A stretch of 64,000 nucleotides of DNA, taken from positions 17,931-81,930 of the forward strand of contig NZ_OBMQ01000018.1 in the NCBI RefSeq assembly GCF_900217795.1, written 5' to 3'. Shown here in pieces: positions 18,280 through 27,143 of this stretch. The notes beneath the pieces were generated by a model, which did not search any database, was not told the DNA's origin, and saw only the letters and a list, made by a program, of their open reading frames with translations. The stretch comes from Ureibacillus xyleni (lineage in GTDB: Bacteria; Bacillota; Bacilli; Bacillales_A; Planococcaceae). Within the stretch, counting starts at the first letter, position 1. The number at the start of each line of letters is the position of its first letter. A program made the position numbers and the translations under genes.

Positions 18280-19164
18280 ATGAAACAACTAGGTACTGAA
18301 AGAGTAAAACGTGGGATGGCAGAAATGCAAAAAGGCGGCGTTATCATGGATGTTGTGAACGCAGAACAAGCAAAGATTGCAGAAGCAGCTGGTGCTGTAG
18401 CAGTAATGGCGCTAGAGCGGGTTCCGTCAGATATTCGGAAAGCTGGCGGCGTAGCGCGTATGGCAGATCCCCGAATTGTTGAAGAAGTAATGAATGCAGT
18501 GTCCATTCCAGTAATGGCCAAAGCACGGATTGGTCATATTGTCGAAGCGCGCGTGTTAGAGGCAATGGGTGTAGATTACATAGATGAAAGTGAAGTATTA
18601 ACACCGGCAGATGAAGAGTTCCATTTATTAAAAAGTGATTATACGGTTCCATTTGTCTGTGGTTGCCGTGACTTAGGGGAAGCGGCTCGCCGTATAGGAG
18701 AAGGGGCATCGATGCTTCGGACAAAAGGCGAACCGGGTACAGGAAATATTGTAGAAGCCGTTCGTCATATTCGAAAAGTGAATGCACAAGTCCGAAGAGT
18801 GGTTGGTATGAGTACAGATGAATTAATGACAGAAGCCAAAGTATTAGGAGCACCTTACGAATTATTAGGTGAGATTAAGAGATTAGGACGTTTACCGGTT
18901 GTGAACTTTGCGGCAGGGGGAGTGGCAACACCAGCAGATGCTGCTTTAATGATGGAGCTTGGAGCAGATGGGGTATTCGTTGGTTCAGGTATTTTTAAAT
19001 CCGAAAACCCTGAAAAATTTGCACGTGCAATTGTCGAAGCCACAACACACTACAAGGATTATAAGCTAATCGCTGAAATTTCCAAAGAACTCGGCACTCC
19101 GATGAAAGGGATTGAGATTGCAACACTTCCGGCTGAAGAACGTATGCAAGAGCGAGGTTGGTAA
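18280..19164 (+). CDS. pdxS: Pyridoxal 5'-phosphate synthase, synthase subunit
   Basis: 294 residues, TIM-barrel subunit that condenses ribose 5-phosphate, glyceraldehyde 3-phosphate and ammonia to PLP; forms a dodecamer with PdxT glutaminases docked on it. Near-identical to the conserved family: [11 protein letters not shown] (about 16-26), the lysines in [12 protein letters not shown] (about 76-87) and [12 protein letters not shown] (about 150-161), and the [14 protein letters not shown] phosphate site near 231. GGGAGG ribosome site 9 nt upstream. Followed one base later by pdxT. Confidence 0.98.
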   Translation: MKQLGTERVKRGMAEMQKGGVIMDVVNAEQAKIAEAAGAVAVMALERVPSDIRKAGGVARMADPRIVEEVMNAVSIPVMAKARIGHIVEARVLEAMGVDYIDESEVLTPADEEFHLLKSDYTVPFVCGCRDLGEAARRIGEGASMLRTKGEPGTGNIVEAVRHIRKVNAQVRRVVGMSTDELMTEAKVLGAPYELLGEIKRLGRLPVVNFAAGGVATPADAALMMELGADGVFVGSGIFKSENPEKFARAIVEATTHYKDYKLIAEISKELGTPMKGIEIATLPAEERMQERGW

Positions 19165-19165
19165 G

Positions 19166-19738
19166 ATGAAAAAGATTGGCGTCCTTGCATTACAAGGTGC
19201 GATAAGAGAACATATTTATCAGATTGAAGCAGTTGGTTGTGAAGCGATTGCCATCAAAAAACCGAGCGATTTAGAAGGTATTGATGGACTCATATTACCT
19301 GGTGGAGAAAGTACAACAATAAGAAAATTATTAGATCGTTTTCATTTACTAGAGCCTATCCAAAACTTAGCTAAACAAGGGTTACCGATGTTCGGGACTT
19401 GTGCAGGCCTTATTTTACTAGCACGTGAGATTGTTGGGTATGAGGATCCACATCTTGGGGTAATGAATGTTGTGGTTGAACGTAATTCATTTGGTCGACA
19501 AGTGGATAGTTTTGAATGTGACATAACCCTTCCGAAGTTACAAAAGGTGGTTCCAGCAGTTTTTATTCGGGCTCCACATATTATTTCTGTAGACGAACAT
19601 GTAGAAATACTAGCGAAGTATGAAGAGCGAATTGTGCTAGCACGGGACCGGAATTTTTTAGGTTGTTCGTTTCATCCTGAGTTAACGAAGGATGTTACGA
19701 TTATGCAATATTTTGTTGAGCTGATTAGAAATCACTAA
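19166..19738 (+). CDS. pdxT: Pyridoxal 5'-phosphate synthase, glutaminase subunit
   Basis: 190 residues from ATG 19166, one base after the pdxS stop; longer upstream codons lie inside pdxS and are not used. Class I glutamine amidotransferase: GGEST (about 47-51), nucleophile Cys in GTCAGLILLA (about 77-86), and catalytic His-Glu in SFHPELTKD near the end. Hydrolyses glutamine and channels NH3 to PdxS. Confidence 0.97.
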   Translation: MKKIGVLALQGAIREHIYQIEAVGCEAIAIKKPSDLEGIDGLILPGGESTTIRKLLDRFHLLEPIQNLAKQGLPMFGTCAGLILLAREIVGYEDPHLGVMNVVVERNSFGRQVDSFECDITLPKLQKVVPAVFIRAPHIISVDEHVEILAKYEERIVLARDRNFLGCSFHPELTKDVTIMQYFVELIRNH

Positions 19739-19767
19739 TTAAATTCAGCTGATAATAAAAGAAAAAA

Positions 19768-19801
19768 GTGGGTTCCTTTTTTAAGGAATCGGTTTTTTTA
19801 G
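19768..19801 (+). terminator. Terminator of pdxST
   Basis: GGGTTCCTTTTTTAAGGAAT followed by CGGTTTTTTTAGG; short hairpin GGTTCCTT/AAGGAATC and a run of seven T, about 35 nt after the pdxT stop. Confidence 0.7.
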
Positions 19802-19845
19802 GTGGAAATTACGTCGCCAAAAAAACTTTGAAACGTTCCGATGTT

Positions 19846-19858
19846 AAGTATTACATTT
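19846..19858 (+). repeat. Solitary 13-mer of the TATTAC family
   Basis: AAGTATTACATTT, identical to units of array 4, stands alone about 55 nt upstream of the DUF4309-GH3 gene. Confidence 0.5.
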
Positions 19859-19912
19859 AAATCGGTTGTATTATAGTAAGACTAGATAATAAAGGAAAGA
19901 GGGAACTCGAAA

Positions 19913-21586
19913 ATGAAAAAACAAACCACACCCTGTAATAAGTTCCTTCTTTTTATAATGCTACTGATCGTTCTAGTCTTGCTCATTGGCGTTTATCTAT
20001 TGAAAGAAAACAGTAGCGGGAAGGTAGAAAATCCAAGTATCACATCTCCATCTGATAAAGAAACGTTGGATCACAATCCGGAAAAATTCGTTCAGGAAAC
20101 GTTCTTCCTATCTAAGGAAGGTAAGGTTCCGAACATTCCCTTTGTTTCAGGCAAAACCAGCTGGATGGAAGTAAATGAAGCGTGGGGAACAGCACAAAAT
20201 ATTTCAGAAACGGATAAAGGTAGGTATGAGGAATACAAAAGCCATTCTTCAACAATCGGCTATGCAGGTGACATTGTGAATGATATACGGTCTTATGATG
20301 CAAACTTGCAAACAATCTCTTTCATGGATGTGAAGAAAATTGGCGGAGAGCCTGACCAAATTCGTTATTATAAAGATTCAACACATGACCAAATGATACT
20401 TGTCTATCAAGTAACGGCATCCACGGAATTGTTGTGGGTTTTGCCAATAGTAACCGAGCAACAACCAAATCCGAAAGTTGACCATATCTCACTCTATACA
20501 CGGTCGGAATTTTCAGAAGCCATTTCTAAAATGAGCGTAGAAGAAAAAATTGGGCAGATGATTCTTGCAGGCATTTCTGGTACCACAATGGACACCAATA
20601 CAAAAAGCTTAATAGGTAAATTCCATGTTGGGGGAATTATTTTTTACGAAAATAATTTCGAAACACCAACACAAACTGTTCAACTGGTGAATCAAATAAA
20701 AACGGAAAACCAATCGAATTTACCGCTGTTATTAAGTACGGACCAAGAGGGAGGACGGGTCACAAGATTGCCGGGGGGACTTGTTCATTTTCCTACAAAT
20801 AAACAGATTGGGAAGATAAATAATCCTGAGTTTTCTTATAAAATAGGAACATTTTTAGGACATGAACTAAAAGAATTTGGCTTAAATCTTAATTTTGCCC
20901 CTGTTCTTGACATTAACAGCAACCCAAACAACCCAGTTATCGGGGATCGCTCCTTTTGGGACAATGCGGAAATCGTTAGTAACCTCGGCATTCAAACGAT
21001 GAAGGGCATAGCGTCGCAAAATGTCATCCCTACCATTAAACATTTTCCGGGCCATGGCGATACATCGGTGGATTCTCATCTCGAACTCCCGATTGTGAAT
21101 AAAAGCTTAGAGGAACTTAGAGAACTAGAGTTAATTCCTTTTGAACGTGCAATTCGTGAAGGGGCAGATGTGGTGATGGTGGCTCATATTTTATTGCCTG
21201 AGTTAGATAAAAGTCAACCAGCGTCGATGTCACAAGCGGTTATGACGGATGTTCTGCGAAAAGAGCTTGGGTTCACGGGTGTCATTATCACGGACGATAT
21301 GACGATGGGCGCTATTACCAATCATTATGATATTGGCAAGGCTGCAGTACAATCAGTAAAGGCAGGAAGCGACATCATTTTAGTAGGGCATGATTATCGA
21401 AATGTGGAAAAAGTGTTCACCTCTTTAAAAACCGCTGTTGAGAATGGCGAAATTTCACAACAAAAAGTAAATCAAAGTGTTGAACGAATTATGGCGCTGA
21501 AAAAGCAATATGGCGTGAATAATGAGAAAGTGGAAAATCCTGATGTGAATGCACTAAATCAATTAATCAATCAATTCCTAAATTGA
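19913..21586 (+). CDS. Membrane-anchored beta-N-acetylhexosaminidase (NagZ-type GH3) with N-terminal DUF4309
   Basis: 557 residues. Residues 12-31 form an N-terminal membrane anchor (no lipobox). About 60-200 resembles the DUF4309/YjgB domain (KVPNIPFVSGKTSWMEV...IGGEPDQIRYY). From about 205 on it is a GH3 NagZ-type catalytic domain: STDQEGGRVTRL (about 279-290), KHFPGHGDTSVDSHLELP with the His/Asp catalytic dyad (about 376-393), and nucleophile Asp in ITDDMTMGA (about 461-469). It would cleave GlcNAc from wall muropeptides outside the membrane. GAGGGAAC ribosome site. Monocistronic. Confidence 0.88.
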   Translation: MKKQTTPCNKFLLFIMLLIVLVLLIGVYLLKENSSGKVENPSITSPSDKETLDHNPEKFVQETFFLSKEGKVPNIPFVSGKTSWMEVNEAWGTAQNISETDKGRYEEYKSHSSTIGYAGDIVNDIRSYDANLQTISFMDVKKIGGEPDQIRYYKDSTHDQMILVYQVTASTELLWVLPIVTEQQPNPKVDHISLYTRSEFSEAISKMSVEEKIGQMILAGISGTTMDTNTKSLIGKFHVGGIIFYENNFETPTQTVQLVNQIKTENQSNLPLLLSTDQEGGRVTRLPGGLVHFPTNKQIGKINNPEFSYKIGTFLGHELKEFGLNLNFAPVLDINSNPNNPVIGDRSFWDNAEIVSNLGIQTMKGIASQNVIPTIKHFPGHGDTSVDSHLELPIVNKSLEELRELELIPFERAIREGADVVMVAHILLPELDKSQPASMSQAVMTDVLRKELGFTGVIITDDMTMGAITNHYDIGKAAVQSVKAGSDIILVGHDYRNVEKVFTSLKTAVENGEISQQKVNQSVERIMALKKQYGVNNEKVENPDVNALNQLINQFLN

Positions 21587-21680
21587 TAGGAGTGGCCTTC
21601 CTTAAAAAATTATAATTCATCCTTATTGTTAATATTAAATCAAAAAAAGGTGGATTTTTTGATTAAGGGGGGTATTTAAC

Positions 21681-22387
21681 GTGGCTTATGAGAAATTATC
21701 GAAGTTTTTTTATAAATACGGAAAAGAAAAATTTTTGGAAGAATATAAAAAACGTATTGACGATTATGGAAGTTATGTAACGGATTTAACGATTAGGCCA
21801 TTCCGAAAAGGGAATGTCATGAATCAAGAAGAAACGTTATTTTTTGTCAATATACCTCCGTTTGCAATTATACGAAAAAGTATTAATGAATAGTGGCGAA
21901 ATCCAACGTTATATTAGCCAATTACCACCCTTTGCGGTAGAACCATACTTCCAAAAGTTAATTGTCAATGAAGCACAAAGTAATAATGAGATTGAGGGTA
22001 TACGTAGTACGAAAGAAGAATTAACGAATGTACTTGAGCATATTAGGGAGTCTAAAACAGCTTCAAAGAAACGTTTTATTGGAATGATGAAGCTATACAA
22101 GTATATAGACCAATTGGAGCCATTCACAAAAGTAGAGGATTTCCGAAAGTTGTATGATGATTTGGTAGCTGATGAAATTCCAAAAGATAAGCAACCTGAT
22201 GGACAATACTTTCGAGCGAAAAGTGTCAGTGTATATAGAAATCAAGGAAATTACTAATTTCTCTGACCATAAGATTAATAAAGCGATGGAACTATATAAA
22301 GAGCAAGGGATTGTAACGTTAGTCAAACAAAGACCAAAAACATATGAATTAAATGATCGTTTTATGGATTATATTTTTGATGTATAA
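21681..22387 (+). pseudogene. Fic-family protein remnant
   Basis: Three pieces in three phases. The first (21681-21893) and second (21844-22257) join across a one-base indel near 21870; the second has LIVNEAQSNNEIEGIRSTKEEL, a Fic N-terminal region carrying the S/T-xxx-E-G inhibitory-helix pattern. After GQYFRAKSVSVY the sequence jumps to a C-terminal winged-helix-like piece (22216-22387, KINKAMELYKEQGIVTL). The HPFxDGNGR AMP-transfer core is absent, implying an internal deletion of several hundred bases. Not functional as a Fic enzyme. Confidence 0.78.
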
Positions 22388-22436
22388 GAATGGTAAGTCG
22401 ATTCCTAACTGTTTAAATAAGGAATTTTAAAAAAGA

Positions 22437-22507
22437 AAGGGACTGTCCGATAGGTGCCGCACCCTAGAACCTATTTTTTTAGGACTTACAAGACAGCCCC
22501 CTTTTGT
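22437..22507. terminator. Bidirectional terminator between Fic remnant and MFS gene
   Basis: GGGACTGTC (22439-22447) and GACAGCCCCC form the outer stem, with an inner CCTA...TAGG hairpin, followed by CTTTTGT on the plus strand and flanked by AAAGAAAG on the other side. It separates two convergent units. Confidence 0.6.
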
Positions 22508-22589
22508 ATAGATTATAAGTTTGAAGGAATACCTTTCTATGTAAACTATCTTATAAAGCGAGAAACTTTAAACTGAAGTCCCATAAACT

Positions 22590-23798
22590 TTACTCCTGAT
22601 GATTACAAACAGATTCGCTATATCGTATCCCTTTTTTTCCACCTATTAATCTCCAATACACTGGAATAGTGAAGAAGATGATCACACCGCATACAATATA
22701 CAACAAGGAATAGCTCCATTTTGCGGAAACAATCCCTAACACAAAGGCACCTATGGCAATCCCTGAATCAAAAATGGTGAAGAACGTTGACGTTGCATGA
22801 CCGCTTCGGTGTTTTGGTGCCGATTGAATGGCTAATGCTTGTAAACAAGGAACTACCGAACCGTAACCGATGCCAATGAGTACGCCTGCGATTAGTAAGG
22901 TCGAAACCGTATGCATGGTACTTAATAGAATTAATCCGGCCGCATAAAAGATAAAGGAAGGATAAACGACCGCATTAGGACCCCTCGTATCATACATTTT
23001 CCCTGTAAAAGGACGAACCGCCATCATTGCAATCGCAAAGGCGATAAAGAATAAACTAACAGATTCAAATACACCTCTTGTCTCTGCATACACAGAAATA
23101 TAGGACATAATACTCGCATAAGCAAAGGCGGTTAGAAACCCTACAACCCCAGATGGAATAACCTTTTTTTCAAAGAGATCATGTAAGGACATTCGATACC
23201 ACTTCGCAGTTGAGGTTTCTATTGAATACTCCGAAACTTTTAAGGTAAAGGCAGATAGGTAGCCAATGACAATAACAGTAGCTAAACCGAGAATTAATAC
23301 TTTATACGAATATAGCTGGAAAATCGTCAGTGCAATCAGTGGGCCAAATACTACCGCTAAATTCATAGACAACGCAAAATAACCAAGTCCGGTACCTTTA
23401 CGGCTATCTGGAATAATATCATTTACAACGGTAATTAACACTGTTGTGACAATGCTAAACCAAATACCATGAAAAAATCGAAGGGCAAGAAGTAAAGAGA
23501 GAGAATCGATAAAAACATATAAAATCGTTGATAGACAAAATAGTAACTCGGAAATGAGAAGCGTTTTTCGTTTTCCAAAAACCTCAATGATTCTACCTGA
23601 AAAAGGTCTGACAATAATCGCAGAAAGCATAAAAATGGTCATGGCTAGCCCAGCTTGTCCTTCTGTGCCGTTTAAGTCGTTCAGAATATAGATCGGTAGA
23701 ATGGTTAGTAGGGCATAATAAACAATAAATAAAAAGAAGTTGTTAAATAGTGCTACAAAAAATGGGCCTGTCCATATTTTTCCATGATTTTTCTCCAT
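22590..23798 (-). CDS. Major facilitator superfamily transporter
   Basis: 402 residues from the ATG at 23798 (AAGGAAGGG upstream); a longer frame to 23918 is not supported. About 12 membrane helices. The loop 2-3 motif RPFSGRIIEVFGKRKTLL (about 65-82) and its half-repeat RPFTGKMYDTRGPN mark the drug/sugar-efflux type MFS (DHA1-like). Probably a proton-driven exporter; substrate unknown. No adjacent regulator; array 4 lies upstream of its start. Confidence 0.85.
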   Translation of the reverse strand: MEKNHGKIWTGPFFVALFNNFFLFIVYYALLTILPIYILNDLNGTEGQAGLAMTIFMLSAIIVRPFSGRIIEVFGKRKTLLISELLFCLSTILYVFIDSLSLLLALRFFHGIWFSIVTTVLITVVNDIIPDSRKGTGLGYFALSMNLAVVFGPLIALTIFQLYSYKVLILGLATVIVIGYLSAFTLKVSEYSIETSTAKWYRMSLHDLFEKKVIPSGVVGFLTAFAYASIMSYISVYAETRGVFESVSLFFIAFAIAMMAVRPFTGKMYDTRGPNAVVYPSFIFYAAGLILLSTMHTVSTLLIAGVLIGIGYGSVVPCLQALAIQSAPKHRSGHATSTFFTIFDSGIAIGAFVLGIVSAKWSYSLLYIVCGVIIFFTIPVYWRLIGGKKGIRYSESVCNHQE

Positions 23799-23907
23799 CA
23801 AAATCCCTTCCTTTTCATCATGAAGAATTCTTAAAATGAGTGAATGACCAAAAAAAGTTACTGAAAATAGAAAAGGATTGGAGGTTAATTCCATAGTCAC
23901 TTTAGGT

Positions 23908-24011
23908 AAGTATTTCAATCTAGTATTACATTTAAGTATTACGTTTAAGTATTACATCTAAGTATTACATTTAAGTATTACTGTTCAGTATTACGTTTAC
24001 ATATTGCATAA
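23908..24011. repeat. Array 4: eight simple 13-mers
   Basis: Eight consecutive 13-mers: AAGTATTTCAATC, TAGTATTACATTT, AAGTATTACGTTT, AAGTATTACATCT, AAGTATTACATTT, AAGTATTACTGTT, CAGTATTACGTTT, ACATATTGCATAA. This array has no 39-bp order and shows that 13 bp is the basic unit. It lies upstream of the MFS gene. Confidence 0.9.
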
Positions 24012-24049
24012 AAAAGATATCGCAAAAGTAGGGGGATCTACCTTTGCGA
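24010..24049 (-). terminator. Terminator of the dehydrogenase operon
   Basis: Minus strand ATCGCAAAGGTAG ATCCC CCTACTTTTGCGAT then ATCTTTTTTATG: a 13-bp stem with one mismatch and a T run, about 100 nt beyond the aroE-like stop. Confidence 0.7.
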
Positions 24050-24149
24050 TGGGGATTTCTTCTATATTCATAGGGTAATTTTTTATGACAGTAAGCGATT
24101 TATCAATATTTTTTAGATTATCTATTTCACATTAGGGGGAGTGAAGGCA

Positions 24150-24971
24150 TTAATCTAATTTTTTAACTAAACTTAGCATTTCATCGTAGTTGACTTCTTT
24201 TTGAAACCACATCTTTATGGCTTTATGATTTTGTTGGACCAACATACTTAATCCGTTTTGTACGTGACCACCTAATTGGGCTGCGTTTTTTAAAAAAGTA
24301 GTAAGAGGCGGGTTGTAAATGATATCTGAGAATATCGCGCCTTGTTTGATTTTAGAAAAATGGACGGGGGATTCGTCAATATTTGGCCACATCCCAATAG
24401 GTGTTGTTTGAATGACCAGATCGTAATCTGCCATATGATTTTCTGCTTCTTCTAAGGTGAAAATCTGACGGTATGTGCTGATGCTATTTTTCACTTTGTC
24501 AATTGATCTATTTGCAATATCAATAGTGAGATTGTTAAACTGCAATAGCTCGAAATAGATGGATTTTGCGGCTCCACCAAACCCAATTATAAGTACATTC
24601 TTGTGATCTATGGTTTCTAAATGGAAGTATTGCAGTAACCCAGATAACCACGCCTTCCCATCGAAGTTAAACCCAACGAATTTGCCATTGATGTTGTGAA
24701 CGATATTGACAACACCCGTGTTTTTCGCAGTATTATCTAATTCATCGAGGTAAGGAAGAATTTTTTCTTTATATGGTATTGTGACGATTAACCCTTTTAC
24801 ATTTTGAGCTTTTAACTTTACCATTTCTTGCTCGAAATGTTCTTCTTGGATTTGGAATTTCTGAAACTCGGCATCTATGAAATTCTTTTTATACGTATCA
24901 TTTTGCAATAATGGTGATAATGAATGTTCTAAAGGGTTACCCAAAATGCCATAGATGTTAATATTAATCAC
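24150..24971 (-). CDS. Shikimate/quinate dehydrogenase-like protein (AroE family)
   Basis: 273 residues. Substrate-binding N-domain with YGILGNPLEHSLSP (about 7-20) and catalytic Lys in TIPYKEKI (about 64-71), GFNFDG with the catalytic Asp (usually NTDG), then the NAD(P) fold GFGGAAKS (about 131-138) and TTPIGM. As last gene of an E1/E2/E3-SDR-ALDH operon it is more likely a catabolic oxidoreductase for a hydroxy-acid than the housekeeping AroE. The gap to the ALDH stop is 6 nt. Confidence 0.8.
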   Translation of the reverse strand: MININIYGILGNPLEHSLSPLLQNDTYKKNFIDAEFQKFQIQEEHFEQEMVKLKAQNVKGLIVTIPYKEKILPYLDELDNTAKNTGVVNIVHNINGKFVGFNFDGKAWLSGLLQYFHLETIDHKNVLIIGFGGAAKSIYFELLQFNNLTIDIANRSIDKVKNSISTYRQIFTLEEAENHMADYDLVIQTTPIGMWPNIDESPVHFSKIKQGAIFSDIIYNPPLTTFLKNAAQLGGHVQNGLSMLVQQNHKAIKMWFQKEVNYDEMLSLVKKLD

Positions 24972-24977
24972 CTACTT

Positions 24978-26399
24978 TTAATTATGATTCCAAACAACAA
25001 GCTTAAGCTCTGTCATTTCCTCGATTGCGTACTTAATCCCTTCACGGCAGTTGCCACTTTCTTTTACGCCACCATAAGGCATGTGATCTACTCGGAATGT
25101 TGGTACATCATTAATGATGACACCACCTACTTCTAAATGTTTGATCGCTTGAGAGGCATTGGCAATGTTGTTTGTGAAGATACCCGCTTGTAAGCCAAAA
25201 ATGGAATCATTGATTTGTTGGATGGCTTCATCAACGCTTGAAATTTTGTTGACCGTTACAACCGGCGCAAATGCTTCTTGGCAAGATACTTTTGACGTGT
25301 TGCCAACGTTTGATAGAATCGTTGGTCTTAACACTTGATTTTCAATGACTCCACCTGTTGTTAAAACGGCACCTTCCGTAATCGCTTCATCAATCCACGT
25401 TTTTGCACGAGATAAATCGCCTTCACTAATTAATGCGGAAATATCTGTGTTGATATCAAGTGGATCACCAAGCACTAATTGGTCCGTTCTTTCTTTAAAT
25501 TTACGAGTAAACTCTTCGATAATTTGTTCGTGAACATAAATGCGTTGTAGTGAAATACAAACTTGCCCTTGGTTTGAGAAAGCTGCGTTGACACATTTAT
25601 CAATGATGGAATCTATATCCACCTCTTTATCGATAATAAGTCCAGCATTTGACCCAAGTTCTAGTGAAACGCGTTTTAGTCCAGCTTTCGTTTTAATGTT
25701 TTTCCCCACTTCAGGGCTTCCTGTGAAGGTCACCATTTTCACTTTTTCATGTTCAACTAATGCATCCCCAACCACTCTTCCACTACCAGTGACTAAGTTA
25801 AAAGCACCTTTTGGCAGATCTGTTTGAGCAAGTAATTCCGCTAAAAAGATAGCAGATAGTGGTGTTTGGGATGCAGGTTTTAATACGATTGTATTTCCAG
25901 CCGCAATCGCCGGACCTACTTTATGTGCCACCAAGTTCATTGGGAAGTTAAACGGTGTAATGGCCGCAATCACGCCAATTGGTTCATGGATGGTAAAGCC
26001 AATTTTATTGACCCCATTTTTCGCCGCATCAATCGGTAACACTTCACCCGAAATGCGTTTTGCTTCTTCAGCCGCAAATTTATATGTTTCAATTGTTCGG
26101 TCTACTTCAGCTATCGAGAACTTTAAAGGTTTCGCCGATTCTAGTGAAATGATTTCAGCAGCTTTGTCTTTATTTGCCGTTAATAGATTGACTAGTTGAT
26201 CTAATATTGTGGAGCGTTCAAAAGAAGAGAGACGTTTCATTTTGCTAAATGCTTCTTGAGCTGAATCCACGGCTTTATTCACTTGTACTGTACTTGCTTG
26301 AGCGATTTCTGCAATGACTTCACGAGAATACGGAGATTTTAATTCGCTATAGTTTTCTCCCTCTTCCCAATGGCCATTAATATATAGGTTTTTTCTCAT
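24978..26399 (-). CDS. NAD(P)-dependent aldehyde dehydrogenase
   Basis: 473 residues, ALDH superfamily. General base Glu in LELGSN (about 246-251), nucleophile Cys in NQGQVCISLQR (about 277-287), substrate-channel NFPMNLVAHK and cofactor GSPEVGKNIK. Closest in appearance to succinate-semialdehyde/lactaldehyde-type dehydrogenases. In an acetoin-dehydrogenase-like operon it could oxidise the aldehyde released by E1. Start overlaps the SDR stop by 4 nt. Confidence 0.87.
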   Translation of the reverse strand: MRKNLYINGHWEEGENYSELKSPYSREVIAEIAQASTVQVNKAVDSAQEAFSKMKRLSSFERSTILDQLVNLLTANKDKAAEIISLESAKPLKFSIAEVDRTIETYKFAAEEAKRISGEVLPIDAAKNGVNKIGFTIHEPIGVIAAITPFNFPMNLVAHKVGPAIAAGNTIVLKPASQTPLSAIFLAELLAQTDLPKGAFNLVTGSGRVVGDALVEHEKVKMVTFTGSPEVGKNIKTKAGLKRVSLELGSNAGLIIDKEVDIDSIIDKCVNAAFSNQGQVCISLQRIYVHEQIIEEFTRKFKERTDQLVLGDPLDINTDISALISEGDLSRAKTWIDEAITEGAVLTTGGVIENQVLRPTILSNVGNTSKVSCQEAFAPVVTVNKISSVDEAIQQINDSIFGLQAGIFTNNIANASQAIKHLEVGGVIINDVPTFRVDHMPYGGVKESGNCREGIKYAIEEMTELKLVVWNHN

Positions 26400-27142
26400 C
26401 GTGATAATACCCCTCCATCCACTGGAATTAAGACGCCTGTCACATAGTCAGACGCTGGACTTGCTAAGAATAGTGCTGTACCAACGATATCTTGAGGACT
26501 TCCCCAACGATTCGCAGGGATGCGTTTTTCAAATTCTGCTTTTCTCGTTGGATTGTTTAAAATGTCTGTATTCATATCGGTTAAAATGTATCCTGGAGCG
26601 ATGGCGTTTACTTGGATTCCGTAAGATGCCCATTCATTGGATAAAGACTTTGTTAATTGCAGGACGGCGCCTTTACTCGCAGAATATGGGGATGAATGAT
26701 AAGCCCCAATTACGGATACAATCGAGCTTAAATTAATGATTTTCCCTCGACCGTGTTCTTTCATTACACGTGCAGCTAATCGGCTTAATTCAAACAAGGA
26801 TGTAACATTTAAATTAAAGATTCTTTGCCATGTATCTAACGGAACATCTACTGCTGGGCTACGTTTAATAATGCCTGCACAGTTGATTAAAATATCAACT
26901 TTTCCATTTAGCTTTTTAGCGGCTTGTTGGAACGTTGCTTCGATTTTTTCGATTTCCATTAAGTCGCATTGAATATAGTCAACGTTTAGCTCTTGTAGAT
27001 TCTCCACTTTGTCTGAAATATCAAGAACGACAATGTTGGCACCAGCTTCTTTAAATGCTTTAACAAACTCAAATCCAATGCCTTGAGCGCCGCCTGTAAT
27101 AATCATGTTTTGATTTTGTAAATCGAATAAATGTTGGCTCAT
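26396..27142 (-). CDS. Short-chain dehydrogenase/reductase (KduD/GolD-like)
   Basis: 248 residues from ATG 27142 (GGGGTG upstream). NAD-binding GGAQGIGFEF (about 13-22), NCAGI, catalytic YSASK (about 151-155) and C-terminal VDGGVLSR. About half its residues match the SDR at 38117 by eye (shared SSVvSV, PAnRwGsP, PVDGG), so the two may act on the same or related polyols/hydroxy-ketones. Placed between E3 and ALDH in one operon; likely oxidises the alcohol precursor of the E1 substrate (inference). Confidence 0.87.
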   Translation of the reverse strand: MSQHLFDLQNQNMIITGGAQGIGFEFVKAFKEAGANIVVLDISDKVENLQELNVDYIQCDLMEIEKIEATFQQAAKKLNGKVDILINCAGIIKRSPAVDVPLDTWQRIFNLNVTSLFELSRLAARVMKEHGRGKIINLSSIVSVIGAYHSSPYSASKGAVLQLTKSLSNEWASYGIQVNAIAPGYILTDMNTDILNNPTRKAEFEKRIPANRWGSPQDIVGTALFLASPASDYVTGVLIPVDGGVLSR

Positions 27143-27143
27143 G

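Noticed and set aside
18344..18853. 169-codon minus-strand frame opposite pdxS
   Set aside because: pdxS is unambiguous; the frame is a shadow.
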